Positions 1 through 11,534 of a stretch of DNA of 64,000 bases are shown piece after piece. A program made the translations under genes and the position numbers. A model generated the notes under the pieces. The model did no database searches. It was given only the letters and a program-made list of their open reading frames with translations, and was not told the DNA's origin. The stretch covers positions 32,680,171 through 32,744,170 of the forward strand of contig OU744723.1 in NCBI GenBank assembly GCA_916613615.1, in the 5' to 3' direction. Each line of letters opens with the position of its first letter. Positions within the stretch are counted from its first letter, which is position 1. Source of the stretch: Steromphala cineraria. Lineage: Eukaryota > Mollusca > Gastropoda > Trochida > Trochidae.

Positions 1-47
1 NNNNNNNNNNNNNNNNNNNNNNNNNNNNNNNNNNNNNNNNNNNNNNN
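1..47. other. assembly gap (N run)
   Basis: Forty-seven N bases. The gap falls exactly where the body of a TRIM-like gene copy would lie, because the sequence after it matches the last codons of the intact TRIM gene at 40964. Confidence 0.99.
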
Positions 48-480
48 TGGTTAGGTTTGCAGGTACCTCGATGGTGATTTGAGAACGCTAATCAAAGATC
101 AATTTCAAAGTGAAATTTACAAATAAGAAAGTATTTTTAAAAATGCACTGTATTCTTTTATTGTTTGCAGTTAAAATGTACACACCAATACTGATTTGAC
201 TGTTGAAATAAAATAATTAAAAAATGACAAATAATTTATCTACTCTGTTGTCAAATCATTGTGCAGTCTTTAATTGATGTTATAGTTGCAGGAGTTGTTA
301 TTGTTGTAGCGCTAACTTTAACTCATATTCAAAATACATTATTTTTTATGGCATTGATTACAAACCACATTATGTTTATATCCCAATCATTGAGGAAAGA
401 TTTAGTTTACAAACATGCCAGTCTGATCGCACGTGGAAAACGAGGAAATTGACACGTTACATGTGACACACGTGTCGATT
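48..480 (+). other. 3' end and downstream flank of a second TRIM gene copy
   Basis: The first bases, TGGTTAGGTTTGCA, match the last codons and stop of the intact TRIM gene at 40964-40977. The similarity continues with GGTGATTTGA, ACGCTAATC, GATCAATTTCAAA and TGAAATTTAC in the same order. A later block, TTTACAAACATGCCAGT + CACGTG + AAAACGAGGAAAT at about 406-450, matches 41573-41627. Only the last one or two codons and the 3' flank lie in the window; the coding body is in or beyond the gap. The match was judged by eye. It implies at least one more TRIM gene or pseudogene to the left. Confidence 0.75.
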
Positions 481-835
481 CTTCTGACCAGAAAGACCTA
501 ATCTTAAAAAGAGAAGAATGTCAATTTCTGGTTTAATTGATATGTGTTTATATTTTGAATTAAACTCATTAAATGAACAATCTTTGCTATAACCTTTATA
601 TCACATTCTAGTGACACAATTTGCATCAAAAACACTACCAAGCTACAATACGTATTTTTCGGACTTATGTAAACTTTTAAAATTAAACTTGCTATTAAGG
701 TAGTTTAATTTATGTTTCAACAGCAAACGCAAAACAAAATAAAAATAAAGGAACAATGAATATATGCAAATATTCTCAGAAACAAAAGTCATTGTGAACC
801 ATAATAGATTTACTCCACCATAAGAGATTGTTTTT
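481..835. other. no recognisable feature
   Basis: AT-rich sequence between the TRIM-like 3' flank and the LINE fragment. I see no gene or clear repeat in it. Confidence 0.6.
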
Positions 836-1910
836 TGTTCTGGAATGGTTCTCCTCGTATCTCAGCAACCGCTCAATGCAGGTGAAGGTGGATGCAGAAT
901 ATTCACAGACAAGGCCCCTAGAGCACGGGGTACCACAGGGATCTGTCCTTGGACCAATTCTTTTCTCTGCATACATCTCTCCGTTAGGCACAATCATCAG
1001 AAACTTTCAGCTCAATTTCCATCTATATGCTGATGAGAATCAGTTGTATGTCTTTGTTAAACCAATGCAACTTGCAAGATCACAGGCCAGGATTGAAGCA
1101 TGTATATTTGAACTTCAAAGGTGGATGAGGTGTAACTTCCTTAAAGTCAATATGGACAAGACAGAGTACATGATCCTCGGCACAAAGCAGCAGCTTCAGA
1201 AGATAATCCTCAAACCACTATTTGTTGGCGATGTCACTGTAACACCTGTGACGGAGCTGAAAAACCTAGGTGTGTGCTTTGAAAGGACCATGTCAAGCGA
1301 TCGACAAGCACTTGTCACTGCCAAATCTGCAAACAACAATCTAAGAAACATAGGTAAAATCAGAAAGTATCTGGATGAAGAAACAACAAAAGTGCTTGTC
1401 CACTCATATGTCACCTCAAGATTGGACTATGGAAATTCCCTCCTTACTCAAACAACATCTTATAAGCACCTGCAACTGATCCAGAACCATGCTGCACGGA
1501 TTGTAACACGCTCTGCAAAACAATGTCACATCACCCCTGTACTGTACAATCTACACTGGCTACCAGTTCAACAGCGAGTTATTTTCAAAGTTCTCTGCAT
1601 CACCTTTTCTGTCCTAAATGACGCAGCTGCACCAACCTACCTCAAAGACCTAATCCAGCCACACACGCCTACTAGAACTCTACGATCCAAAGACCAGCTT
1701 CTACTTTCAACCCCTGCTACAAGAACTCGTTTAGCCGAAAGATCCTTCTCTGTTGCAGCGCCAAAACTATGGAACTCCCTTCCCCTAGAGATTCGATCAG
1801 CTAGCGACTACAAGAACTTTCGAACTCAACTAAGCGCCGCTGAGCAATTGTATGATTGGAAGTTAGGCGCTATAAAAGTTCATTATTATTATTATTATTA
1901 TTATTATTAA
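836..1910 (+). mobile_element. 5'-truncated non-LTR retrotransposon (LINE) with dead reverse transcriptase
   Basis: An open frame of about 355 residues covers the second half of a non-LTR reverse transcriptase. It includes GVPQGSVLGPILF (about residues 34-46 of the open frame), typical of the L2/CR1/jockey-like group. The catalytic box that should read YADD reads YADE (about residues 67-70), so the second catalytic aspartate is lost. The C-terminal part has the usual HWLPVQQR and LWNSLP motifs. The frame runs into an (ATT)n tail at 1882-1909 preceded by GGCGCTATAAA, the 3' end also seen at 63.8 kb. The 5' half (endonuclease and fingers) is missing, as expected for incomplete reverse transcription. 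I cannot assign the clade more finely. Confidence 0.9.
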
Positions 1911-2731
1911 AACAGTAATAGGCTGTGGTTATTGAAATTGGCAAAATGTTGATGAGCTATAAACATGCCCTCATTTGGTACTCCACATCAAGAATTATGC
2001 CCTTTCAGTGATTGTAGCAAACTGCTGCTCCAGATTCGTTATGCGTACTTACGATGTGATTCAAATTAACCAGTGATAATGTTGTGAAAATATATCTGCA
2101 CGTTCCTGTTGAGTGAGTGTAGAAAAGTCCCAAATATCAAAACAAGACAACCGAACAGGTACCTTTAATAAATCACCAGTCCGAATGAAAACCTACCTGT
2201 CAGAGTTTGAGCTTTACCAAAAGCTATAAAATTTGTTTAATATTTTATATGATTGTCTACATTCGATGTAGGTGAAAATGGTCTATTGAAGTTCTGTTTG
2301 ACATAACCGTTTGATCATGGAGCACACATGTTGTTTTGGTTATCTTATCAAGACCACTGGTCAACACAAGGTAGAATATTTTAACTGCATTATGACATTC
2401 AGATTATCAATCAGATTACCATAATTGACATTATGATGAAATATGAAGAAAAATTAATTTAACAAAGCCGACCAACACTCGAATGAATAAAGGAACGACA
2501 CCAACAACATATGGTATTAAATGTACTTATACATCGTTATATAAGTGGTATTTGTGATAAATAAATAATCATATCAAACTAGCAACAGCACAATGACAAT
2601 GCTCAAATTGTCCATGAAATCATATTAAAAATCTTTTATGGACAATGTTTTATATTACCAATGTTCATAACAGAAATTTGTAATACCTGAAAGATTTGTA
2701 GAAGTCAAATTCGTTAATTAACAGTGCTTAA
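1911..2731. other. no recognisable feature
   Basis: AT-rich intergenic sequence. I see no long open frame, splice-bounded exon or clear repeat before the MITE at 2732. Confidence 0.6.
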
Positions 2732-3005
2732 AGGAACAGTCGCACGTTTTAGGAACAATATAAGATGATGTCAGGAAACTGAAAATTAGTGGTCCCAATT
2801 ATATGACAAAGTATTCAAACTAGATGAAGCAGTAACAAATCAAATATATAATTTAAAGTTTAGCCATGTGATTCCTTGTTCTTACACAAAATGAGTTCAA
2901 TAAAGGTGTTCACACAAAAATGGAAGCCAATGGACTTTATGTGAATCTGTATAATTTGTTCTCTGGCTATGGGAGTTTGGTTTGTATAATAAGCATTTTG
3001 GACCA
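2732..3005 (+). mobile_element. TTAA-type MITE, one end degraded
   Basis: It starts directly after TTAA (2728-2731) with AGGAACAGTCGCACGTTTT, close to the terminus of the complete copy at 36678-36960 read on its reverse strand. The interior shares GATGATGTCAGGAA, TTCTTACACAAAATGA, AAAGGTGTTCACACAAAATGG and TTTATGTGAATCT with that copy in the same order. The far end lacks the matching inverted terminus, so this copy is truncated or eroded. No coding capacity. Confidence 0.75.
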
Positions 3006-3065
3006 GTCTAGGTAAATCTAGCCTCAATATCATCCGTTTCACTCCTATATTGAGTCTAGAAAGGT

Positions 3066-3206
3066 CTAGTAGAGGGTAGCGTCAGCCGATCTTTATGCGA
3101 CCTATGACCATCCAACGTTACACTTGCGAAGGCAGACTATTGTGGCTTGGTAAGATGAGTTCTGATTGGTCAATTCGATACGTGGGCTGACGCGACCCTC
3201 TACTAG
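3066..3206. mobile_element. small MITE with 22-bp inverted termini
   Basis: The 22 bases at 3066-3087 (starting CTAGTAGAGGGT) are the reverse complement of 3185-3206 (ending ACCCTCTACTAG) with one mismatch, enclosing about 97 bp. This is the plan of a miniature inverted-repeat transposon. I see no clear target-site duplication, so the superfamily is open. Confidence 0.7.
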
Positions 3207-4386
3207 GCATTTTTATTTAGTTTCCACGGAAACATGTTTAAGACCTTTTTTATGTAGCATACATGTATCTCCAGAAAGACATATATATTTTCACAATGTT
3301 TTACACTTTTAGTTTACACCTACTGTGTTTCAACTACTCACCAACAAGGTATCTAATAAAAATGTTAAACTTAATATTCAGCTTTCAAAAACTGCGTCTC
3401 TAGATTCTCTGTACGAAAACGCATTATTCTAACACCTTTTCGTAATTCTAAAGTAAAAAAATTCTGATTTAACTGCAAATTTTCGTGTTGTTGTAATAAA
3501 ATTTTACTGTCACCAAAAATGAACTATACCTAGTTATTGTTTTCGTTGATTCAAAGGTGGAAATGAATATATTAAACTGTTAAAAATCGCGTTGTCACTT
3601 AGTCCGTTACGCATGTTACCAAATACTATTTCTAACAAGTTCGATTAAGTTGTCAATTTCATCCCGTGATTTTCCGTGCTTCCTCTTTGCAGGCTTATTT
3701 CATCTTTTGGCCTTTGGCCGACCTAAGTCGGTTGTATGATAGAAGTTTGAACGGGAATTTCTACAAAGAATATATTATAACGCGCTGCAGCAGTGTCTGT
3801 TTTGGTAATGACGTTTTGTTTAGATTCAAGTCTACTCATCTTGCATATACTCATAAGGATATCAAAGTGCAAAAAGTTATCAAGTTTAAGATGTTAATGA
3901 AAATTTACACTACCTAACTAAATGGATAGTTGTAATGACACAAACTTAAAAATCTCCTCATCAAAATAAAAGAAGTTCGTCTGTTATTGACAAATATACT
4001 GACTACTGATCTGTTTACTTTTGCAAGTTTTATCATATTCTAAGGCTCAAGTGTCATGATGGGCTTACTAACTGCATCGAAACCAGCTGTCGTATTATAA
4101 TGAAAATGGTTTGAATATAAACAAGAATATATTAATCACTTGCGTTGAATATATGAAAGGAAATTTGTTATATATGTTGTTTATCTATATCATAAAAACA
4201 GAGCATTCAATGATAAGGAAACAATCTACTTATGTACAGCAAGTCGTAGCTAGTTGGATAAACAGCATCACATTGTCTGAGTAAACTCTGCCTGTGATGA
4301 ACTGATATTAGAAAGTTGGTTACCTTATGGATTTTACGAGGTCTTGATTAGAAATGATTCCCTCTGCCTTATGTATAAAGCTCCTC
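3207..4386. other. no recognisable feature
   Basis: AT-rich sequence with only short chance open frames; an 83-codon frame at 3666-3917 has no recognisable motif. No repeat stands out. Confidence 0.55.
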
Positions 4387-4560
4387 CTGGGACGTAGCTC
4401 AGACGGTATAGCGTCCTCTGGTCACTAGGGTTTTCGGTTTCGATTCACACCGTGTCACACTAAACATCGTTAACAGATGAGGATGCTGTTTCTTTGCTTG
4501 GTGCCCAGACTTGAACTCGCGCTGCCAGGTTGCGTGTGCCAAGGGCACACAACAAATTAC
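4387..4560 (+). repeat. tRNA-derived SINE head
   Basis: GGGACGTAGCTCAGACGG at 4390 looks like the 5' strand of a tRNA with an A-box. It is followed by a degenerate anticodon arm and a B-box-like GGTTTCGATTC. The acceptor strands pair imperfectly (GGGACGT with GTGTCAC), and the anticodon loop lacks the expected T before the anticodon, so this is not a working tRNA gene. A non-tRNA body follows, with a small palindrome (GTGTGCC/GGCACAC near 4530-4547). Confidence 0.55.
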
Positions 4561-4903
4561 AATTACAATGTAACCAGAACAGTTAAGAGATATCACTATT
4601 GTTATTATCATTATCAAAAGATCAACACACAACACGAAACTAACACGTCTTACAATGGCAGGGATGCTATTATAATGCTTGAACAAAACTGCTTTCCACG
4701 GCGTGGGTATTACATAAGAAGCTAGTGCCGTGGTAGAAGGAAGTTCTTGTATAATTTGTTTGGGATGTCAAAATATTGAAAGTCCCTAATAAACAGAATT
4801 ATGATTTCATACAGAAATTCTAACAAACTTCTTAAAAAGACAAACAAATGTCAGGCATATAATTTGGTATCAAAAAACGGATATCAATTGTTCCAAATTA
4901 CAC

Positions 4904-5185
4904 CATTCTCTCCCTACAGAGGCATTTAAGTGCGAGCAAGCCTCTGTTCTTATTTTTCAAGATCCAAGTTATATCCTCTATATGTTGAATGTCATTGTAA
5001 ACTATACCGAAGCACCGGAAATGGCCGAGGCTTTGCTAATGACAGTTTTTGATACTGCCTCGCTGGATGCACACCTTACTTTGATTTCCTCCAATTAGAT
5101 TACTAGCTTTCTATCCTATGTATTTGGCTGATAAGAACAGAGGCTTACTCTGGTATGTCTTCGCTGCCTCTGTATGGAGAGAATG
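4904..5185. mobile_element. MITE with 9-bp target-site duplication (family M)
   Basis: The termini are inverted: CATTCTCTCC at the left and GGAGAGAATG at the right. Subterminal CAGAGG and GCCTCTGTTCTTA / TAAGAACAGAGGC blocks extend the symmetry for about 50 bp. The flanks AAATTACAC (4895-4903) and TAATTACAC (5186-5194) match at 8 of 9 positions, as expected for a 9-bp duplication. The centre carries GGAAATGGCCGAGG, shared with the longer copy at 43748-44231. A 9-bp duplication points to a Mutator-type origin (inference). Non-coding. Confidence 0.85.
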
Positions 5186-5284
5186 TAATTACACATGAAA
5201 GCACCTAAAATTGTTGTTTCTCGTTCAATTAATGGTGACAAACGGATTTGTTAAATAGTAGAATAAAATGTTTAATAGAAATTT

Positions 5285-7200
5285 TGTTATCGTAGAGGAC
5301 ATCTTCTTGTTGCCTTCAGTTTACCACGGAAGTTAAAACAAAATTGATAACGAGAGAGGACAGTAGGAAAGTTTACATAAGCAGATGATTTTGAGTGACA
5401 GGGAACGTAATAAGCTGCGTCTTGACACTGAGGACTGATATCTGCAATTGTCTTCCTATTTCGACAGAAAACAGGATGTCTTTAGATATATCCATATAGA
5501 GCGATCTTGATGCAGATAAAAATCAAAATGGCTGTTTCCGAAACATTTTAGGGGAGTATTGTAGATGAATGGCTGATTAGGAAGATTTCTTTACATACAC
5601 AGTTTTTACATATATTGTTATTGTTTTAAAGTTATTGATAATATTATGCTCTTATGAGTTGGTATGCTTTTCGTAATATACAAATGGAATTTAGAATTAA
5701 TGAGTGTGTAGAGATAGCCTTTATTTGATTTATTTAGAATTGCAAGACTGAGTTCTTATTTGTTTGCCAAATTCGGGCAAATTTTCAAGTACACATCAGT
5801 CCAAACTAAACCCTTAAATTTGTTTTGAGGAGTTGTGAACATTGCTGCTGTTATTGTATCATATTTCTTCCTTGTAATGTTTGAAGCACTTTCAGAAAAT
5901 AATCAATGTGAACGTAAGGCTCAAATCAACAGGGGAGACCAAGGTTAAGCGCGCCGTTGGGGCAATGTGTAAACCTATACATCTATACATCATTAATGGG
6001 CAAATTTTTACACAATGTCCACACTGACCAACTTAAGTGATTTTTAATTAATCTTATATCGGAAATGTTATGGTTCAACTGAAAACATATATCATATTTA
6101 TCTATTATCATCCGAAATCCGACCTTGAAGAGACACTGGTTATCTTTCTTAACATATCTGATCACTGCACTTGCAAATCTACCCATTTATGCTTTATATT
6201 AATTTTCTAAATTCCTTGATTTTATCGAAAGACTAACATTTAAAGTATGTGTAAAAGTCGAAATTATGTATCCAATTAACCTACCCAATAGTAACAATAC
6301 CTAATTATCACCAGCGAATCGAAAATATCTTCCTGTCAGCTTTTTATAAGGTTTCAAATTTACTTTTGTCAAATTAGCGCGTGACAGTCAAGCTAATTTG
6401 TCCAGTTCTCGATCAAAATCACGACTTTGAATGACCATATTTCGCTCAAAGTACTGATTGACAATCTCTTCTCCCAGAGACGGATGTAGTGATGATAAAG
6501 ACTCGATGGTAGGATGTAAGCACCTAGCTGTAAAGTGTGATAGGCTGGGTGATGTCGCTTCTGATCCTTCACTGACAGATAGGTTACGACTTATGGAAGC
6601 AGTGAACGTTTAGATCTGGTTAGAAGTGGAAATGTTCACGAGCATGTTTAAGTAAGTATTTGCAAGGGATGTCAAAATAATAAGGTCACAATTGATACTT
6701 TTCAAAACCGATTTTCACGAAGATGACATCTACGTGTTGTCTACATTTTAGCACGAAAGTGAAAGAAAATTTAAACCTTGAGAGGAAAGTAAGAGAGTGC
6801 AACAGATTAGGAGATGGCCATGCGAGGCAGGGAAAGTAATTAACTGCGTCTCGACATGTATAAATACTTCAGGAACGATTTCAGGACAGATATCTGCAAT
6901 CAACTTCCCGTTTCAACAGAAAACAGGATGTCTCTGTAAATGTACCCCTGATTTGGAAGAATAAATTTCCTTACATATACAGTTTTGTGATAATAGATAT
7001 CTTATCATTGAATTAAATCGTGTGTGGTCTGGGAAACGTCACTCAGATATATCACATATTGTCTGTCAACAAACCTGCCATAAGGCGCATCACATCTTAC
7101 AGAGGCGGATGCAGTGATGAAAAAGACACCATGGTCGGATGTAAGCACCAAGCTGTTGAGTGTGATAGGCTGGGCGGTGGACATTCACTGATAGATAGGA
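5285..7200. repeat. locally duplicated segments
   Basis: Two blocks occur twice. Block A at about 5290-5510 matches about 6720-6935 (shared CAGAAAACAGGATGTCT at 5465 and 6917, and GATATCTGCAAT). Block B at 6481-6600 matches 7106-7200 (shared GTGATGA, GGATGTAAGCACC and GTGTGATAGGCTGGG). The second copy of B runs straight into the 116-bp satellite, so the satellite grew from the edge of this duplication. No gene is evident. Confidence 0.7.
5520..6470. other. no recognisable feature
   Basis: AT-rich sequence between the duplicated blocks; no gene or repeat seen. Confidence 0.5.
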
Positions 7201-8772
7201 TCAGACCAATGTACAGTGAGAGTTTACTGGTAGAGTAACATATCGACAACCCAAGAAGACAGGAATCTACATCTCAAGCGTACAGGCGGCTCCTGAACAT
7301 TCACTTATAGATAGGATCAGACCAATGTACAGTGAGAGTTTACTGGTAGAGTAACATATCGACAACCCAGGAAGACAGGAATCCACATCTCCAGCGTACA
7401 GGCGGCTCCTGAACATTCACTGAAAGATAGGATCAGACCAATGTACAGGGACATTTTACTGGTAGAGTTTAATATTGACAACCCAAGAAGACAGGAATCC
7501 ACATCCCCAACGTACAGACGGCTCCTGAACAGTCACTGATAGATAGGATCAGACCAATATACAGTGAGAGTTTACTGGTAGAGTAACATATTGACAACCC
7601 AAGAAGACAGGAATCTACATCTCCAGTATACAGGCGGCTCCTGAACATTCACTGATAGATAAGATCAGACAAATGAACAGTGAGAGTTTACTGGTAGAGT
7701 AACATATTGACAACCCAAGAAGACAGGAATCTACATCTCCAGCATACAGGCGGCTCCTGAACATTCACTGATAGATAGGATCAGACCAATGTACAGTGAG
7801 AGTTTACTGGTAGAGTAACATATCGACAACCCAAGAAGACAGGAATCTACATCTCCAGCATACAGGCGGCTCCTGAACATTCACTGATAGATAAGATCAG
7901 ACCAATGTACAGTGAGAGTTTACTTCTAAACTAACATATCAACAACCCAAGAAGACAGGAATCCACATTTTAATTGTACAGACGGCTCTTGAACATTCAC
8001 TGATAGATAAGATCAGACCAATATACAGGGACATTTTACTGGTAGAGTAACATATCAACAACCCAAGAAGACAGGAATCCACATCTCCAGCGTACAGGCG
8101 GCTCCTGAACAGTCACTGATATGAAGGATCAGATCAATGTACAGTGAGAGTTTACTGGTAGAGTAACATATTGACAACCCAAGAAGGCAGGAATCTACAT
8201 CTCAAGCGTACAGGCGGCCCCTGAACCTTAACTGATAGATAGGATCAGACCAATGTACAGTTAGAGTTTACTTGTAGAGTAACATATTGACAACCCAAGA
8301 AGGCAGGAATCTACATCTCAAGCATACAGGCGGCTCCTGAACCTTAACTGATAGATAGGATCAGACCAATGTACAGTTAGAGTTTACTGGTAGAGTAACA
8401 TATTGACAACCCAAGAAGGCAGGAATCTACATCTCAAGCATACAGGCGGCTCCTGAACATTCACTGAAAGATAGGATCAGACCAATGTACAGTGAGAGTT
8501 TACTGGTAGAGTAACATATTGACAACCCAAGAAGGCAGGAATCCACATCTCTAGCATACAGACGGCTCCTGAACATTCACTGATAGATAAGATCAGACCA
8601 ATGTACAGTGAGAGTTTACTTCTAAACTAACATATCAACAACCCAAGAAGACAGGAATCCACATTTTCATTGTACAGACGGCTCTTGAACATTCACTGAT
8701 AGATAATATCAGACCAATATACAATGAGAGTTTACTGGTAGAGTAACATATCAACAACCAAAGAAGACAGGA
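7180..8772 (+). repeat. 116-bp satellite, about 13.7 units
   Basis: The unit contains GATCAGACCAATGTACAG, GAGTTTACTGGTAGAGTAAC, GACAACCCAAGAAGACAGGA and GGCGGCTCCTGAACATTCAC. GATCAG starts at 7199, 7315 and 7431, giving a period of 116 bp that holds for most of the array. Units differ by scattered substitutions. Some neighbours share variants: AAGGCAGGAATC in units at about 8180-8530, and TTCTAAACTAACATATC at about 7924 and 8626. That suggests multi-unit duplication. Short open frames inside are by-products of the repeat. Confidence 0.95.
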
Positions 8773-9799
8773 ATCTGGTTGCTGGTTGATGTAAGAATGG
8801 GTCAGTAGGTAAATGTTCAGGACTTGTAAACACATATTTAGCTTGTGAACATAAATATTAAAGAAGAACATAAATATTTGTTATCCGATGAGCACTATAA
8901 CAAGTGTCAAATTGAAAGTGTGTGTCTAATCAATTACAAGTGTCTGAACAAAGTACAAAGCTCATCAAGGGCATCAAGGGCCGGCATCAACGGAAGTAAC
9001 TGCTGTTTGATGTACTTTGAATTCTGCTTTTCCCTTATTTTTAAGTAATAGTGGTTCTCACAGACTCTGAACATTTTCAAAATACGTGCTACTGCTCCTT
9101 TACGGTTACATGTACATATTTATTACATATTATATGAACCATAATCAGTCAAAGCACTAAGGCTTGATGTTATGCCTCTGTTTATATAAATCCAAGGATT
9201 ACCGCCTTTGAAATGAACCTTGGGATCTTTAGCCCATGGCACACAATCTGAGTTACACAAGTTTCACATTTCATTCAGATCATCTCAGGATTGAAGTTAA
9301 TGAAATTAGGCATATAAACTAAAAGCGACTGTGCAATGTGGAAATTATTCATTTTTGGAAATAACATTCGGTAGTTAGCCATTATACATACTTTTAACAC
9401 ATTGTATAATCAAAAAATCATAAGTTAATTGTACAGCTAGATGCACTGCTGCAAATATTTCAAAATCAGGAAGTGTATTAGTAATAAGTAAAGGATGGTA
9501 CATGGATATTCAGCATTGAGTTTAAACAGTCTAACTCGTGCTTGTGTGGGATAAATACCTAAACGTCCTTCCTATATGCTTAATCACTAAGCTAGTTTTT
9601 GTCATATTCATAAAATAAGTTCAATCCGTACATCTTACATAATGACGTATATTTCATATTTGAACGTTGTTACATTTACTTTACCTACATACAAACATAA
9701 ACTTAACTGTTTAAACATTGATTTGACTCCACTAGGGCGAAACTTTAGCACAACTGACTTCATAACATACTCTTGGTAATGAGAGGTTTATAATGATGG
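8773..9799. other. no recognisable feature
   Basis: AT-rich sequence after the satellite; no gene, splice-bounded exon or repeat recognised. Confidence 0.5.
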
Positions 9800-10230
9800 A
9801 GGGGTTAGCCTTGCCGTAAAGGATGTATGTAGTAATCGGTGATAAGGTTAATGAATAGTGTAAGGGTAGTTTGTAGAGTTGTAAGACAGGATTAGTAAAG
9901 TTAACTGGTGTTGGACGGTTAAATATGGAGTTGGTGCATGATTAGTGTTGGTAACTTTAAGGGTTGTTGTAGATGTTGATGAGGTCGGATTGAGTGTTTG
10001 TGCTGTTAAGGATAATAAGGGTTGTTTTCAGAATAGAATCGGCAATGTGTTTAGGTGTGGTTGGGAATGTATAAGAATAGGGGTAATGCTTATGCACGTG
10101 TAAGGAAAAGTTGGAGTGCTGGGAATGAATAGGAAACAGTGTGAGTGGTAAAGAATGTATAAGGAATAGTAAGAAATGAATAAGGAATATTTGGACTGTT
10201 AGGGAATATATAAGAGAAAGTGGGAGTAGT
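9800..10230 (+). repeat. degenerate G/T/A-rich tandem repeat
   Basis: A strand-asymmetric run almost without C, built of drifting variants of GGAATGTATAAGGAATAGT and GGTTGTTG. The style matches the repeat at 15490-15770 inside the PAN gene intron (shared GAATGTATAAGGAAT). Unit length varies, so it is an old minisatellite. Confidence 0.5.
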
Positions 10231-11471
10231 TAGATATCATAATTACTTTATTCATAGAAAGCACAAAGAAAGCATTGAATTACTCAAAATCGGTAAGAAA
10301 CGACAGAAACTGTAGTAATGTCAATAACTCCAGAAATCATTCGATGAACCTAAATTTCTCTTACATTCCACCCATCTATCCTTAAACAAAACTTTCAGTT
10401 GTGTAGTTGCTCAAACACAGCTAATAGAAACTACATCTGCATCTAATATCATGGCCTGTCCAATCTTTAACTCTATTGGTCTGAATTTGGTTCCTGTGTA
10501 ACATATAAAACTGTTTATATAGAACAGAATGAAATAAAGAAACGTAAAACTTTGGTTTCACTTTTCATTTTCACTTGTCCAAGGCAACCTTTTTTAACAA
10601 CTTCTGAAAAAAATGTACATCACTTATTGTGATATTCATTTCATTTGGTGTTTGCCGAAGTTCTACATATTCAATATTCAATGAAATTGTAAAATAACTG
10701 TTTTGACCGCCAATCAAGCCAATAAGAAGGATGGTCTGCCATTTAGATTATCTCCTCATAAGTGTTTAAATTAAAAGCACTATGGTTGCTATCATGACGT
10801 CATTTGCCCTTCTTTGCCAAAAATCGAGCCCGAATGCCGCTCATTGCTGTAGTTTTCTATTATCTTTTTTTGGACCGATATATAATAAAACATTACAGAC
10901 TGGTGAGTTCAGACAATTGACCTCATCACCAGTCTATAATTGTATAATATTGCAACCATCGGTAGAATTCAATAAGTGCCTATTCACGTCTTGAAAGAAT
11001 GGTTCATAGGAAGTTCAAAAATAACTAATTAAATCGGGCGATCGTTCCAAAGCAATTGCTGAATAATTAAAGTAAAGTACCGTCAACCACGTCGTTACGA
11101 CATCCTTTCACAAGTTCAACTGATCAATGCAGGAAGAGTTGCGATTCGGGCTATGGTGATAGAATGAGGCGTTCCTAAAAAGTAGTAACCTCACAAATAT
11201 TTTCTGGAATTCAATAAAAATCTAGCGGTCATTAACCTTTGTAATCAGTACAAGTATAGTGATTCAGCAAAGTTCGATTATATCTAAAAGAAAAACAAAA
11301 TATACAATCATTATCGAACTCTGCATATGTAAATTATTAGTGGTTAATTTTGCGCCTTTTAATTAAGTCATACCTCGTTTAACCGAAACTTATGGTTCTG
11401 AATCAAACTTTAGTTGGTAAAAAAGAGAAAATATATTTCCAAGCACTAAAAACATTAAAATATACAGTATC
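10231..11471. other. no recognisable feature
   Basis: AT-rich sequence; a 70-codon open frame at 10782-10994 has no recognisable motif. Nothing else seen. Confidence 0.5.
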
Positions 11472-11534
11472 CATCTCTCCCACAGAGGCTGATCAAGTGA
11501 ATGAATGGTTGATCGAGCCTCTGTTCCAGTTAAC
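11472..11534. repeat. fragment related to MITE family M
   Basis: CATCTCTCCCACAGAGGC followed by GAGCCTCTGTTCCAGTTA resembles the terminus of the MITEs at 4904 and 43748 (CATTCTCTCC, CAGAGG, GCCTCTGTTC). Only one end is present and there is no matching target-site duplication. Confidence 0.5.

Noticed and set aside
828..1033. second open frame and the minus-strand frames over the LINE
   Set aside because: They are shadow frames of the reverse transcriptase sequence.
4390..4460. a functional tRNA gene
   Set aside because: The anticodon loop lacks the invariant T before the anticodon, the anticodon stem is broken, and a SINE body follows.
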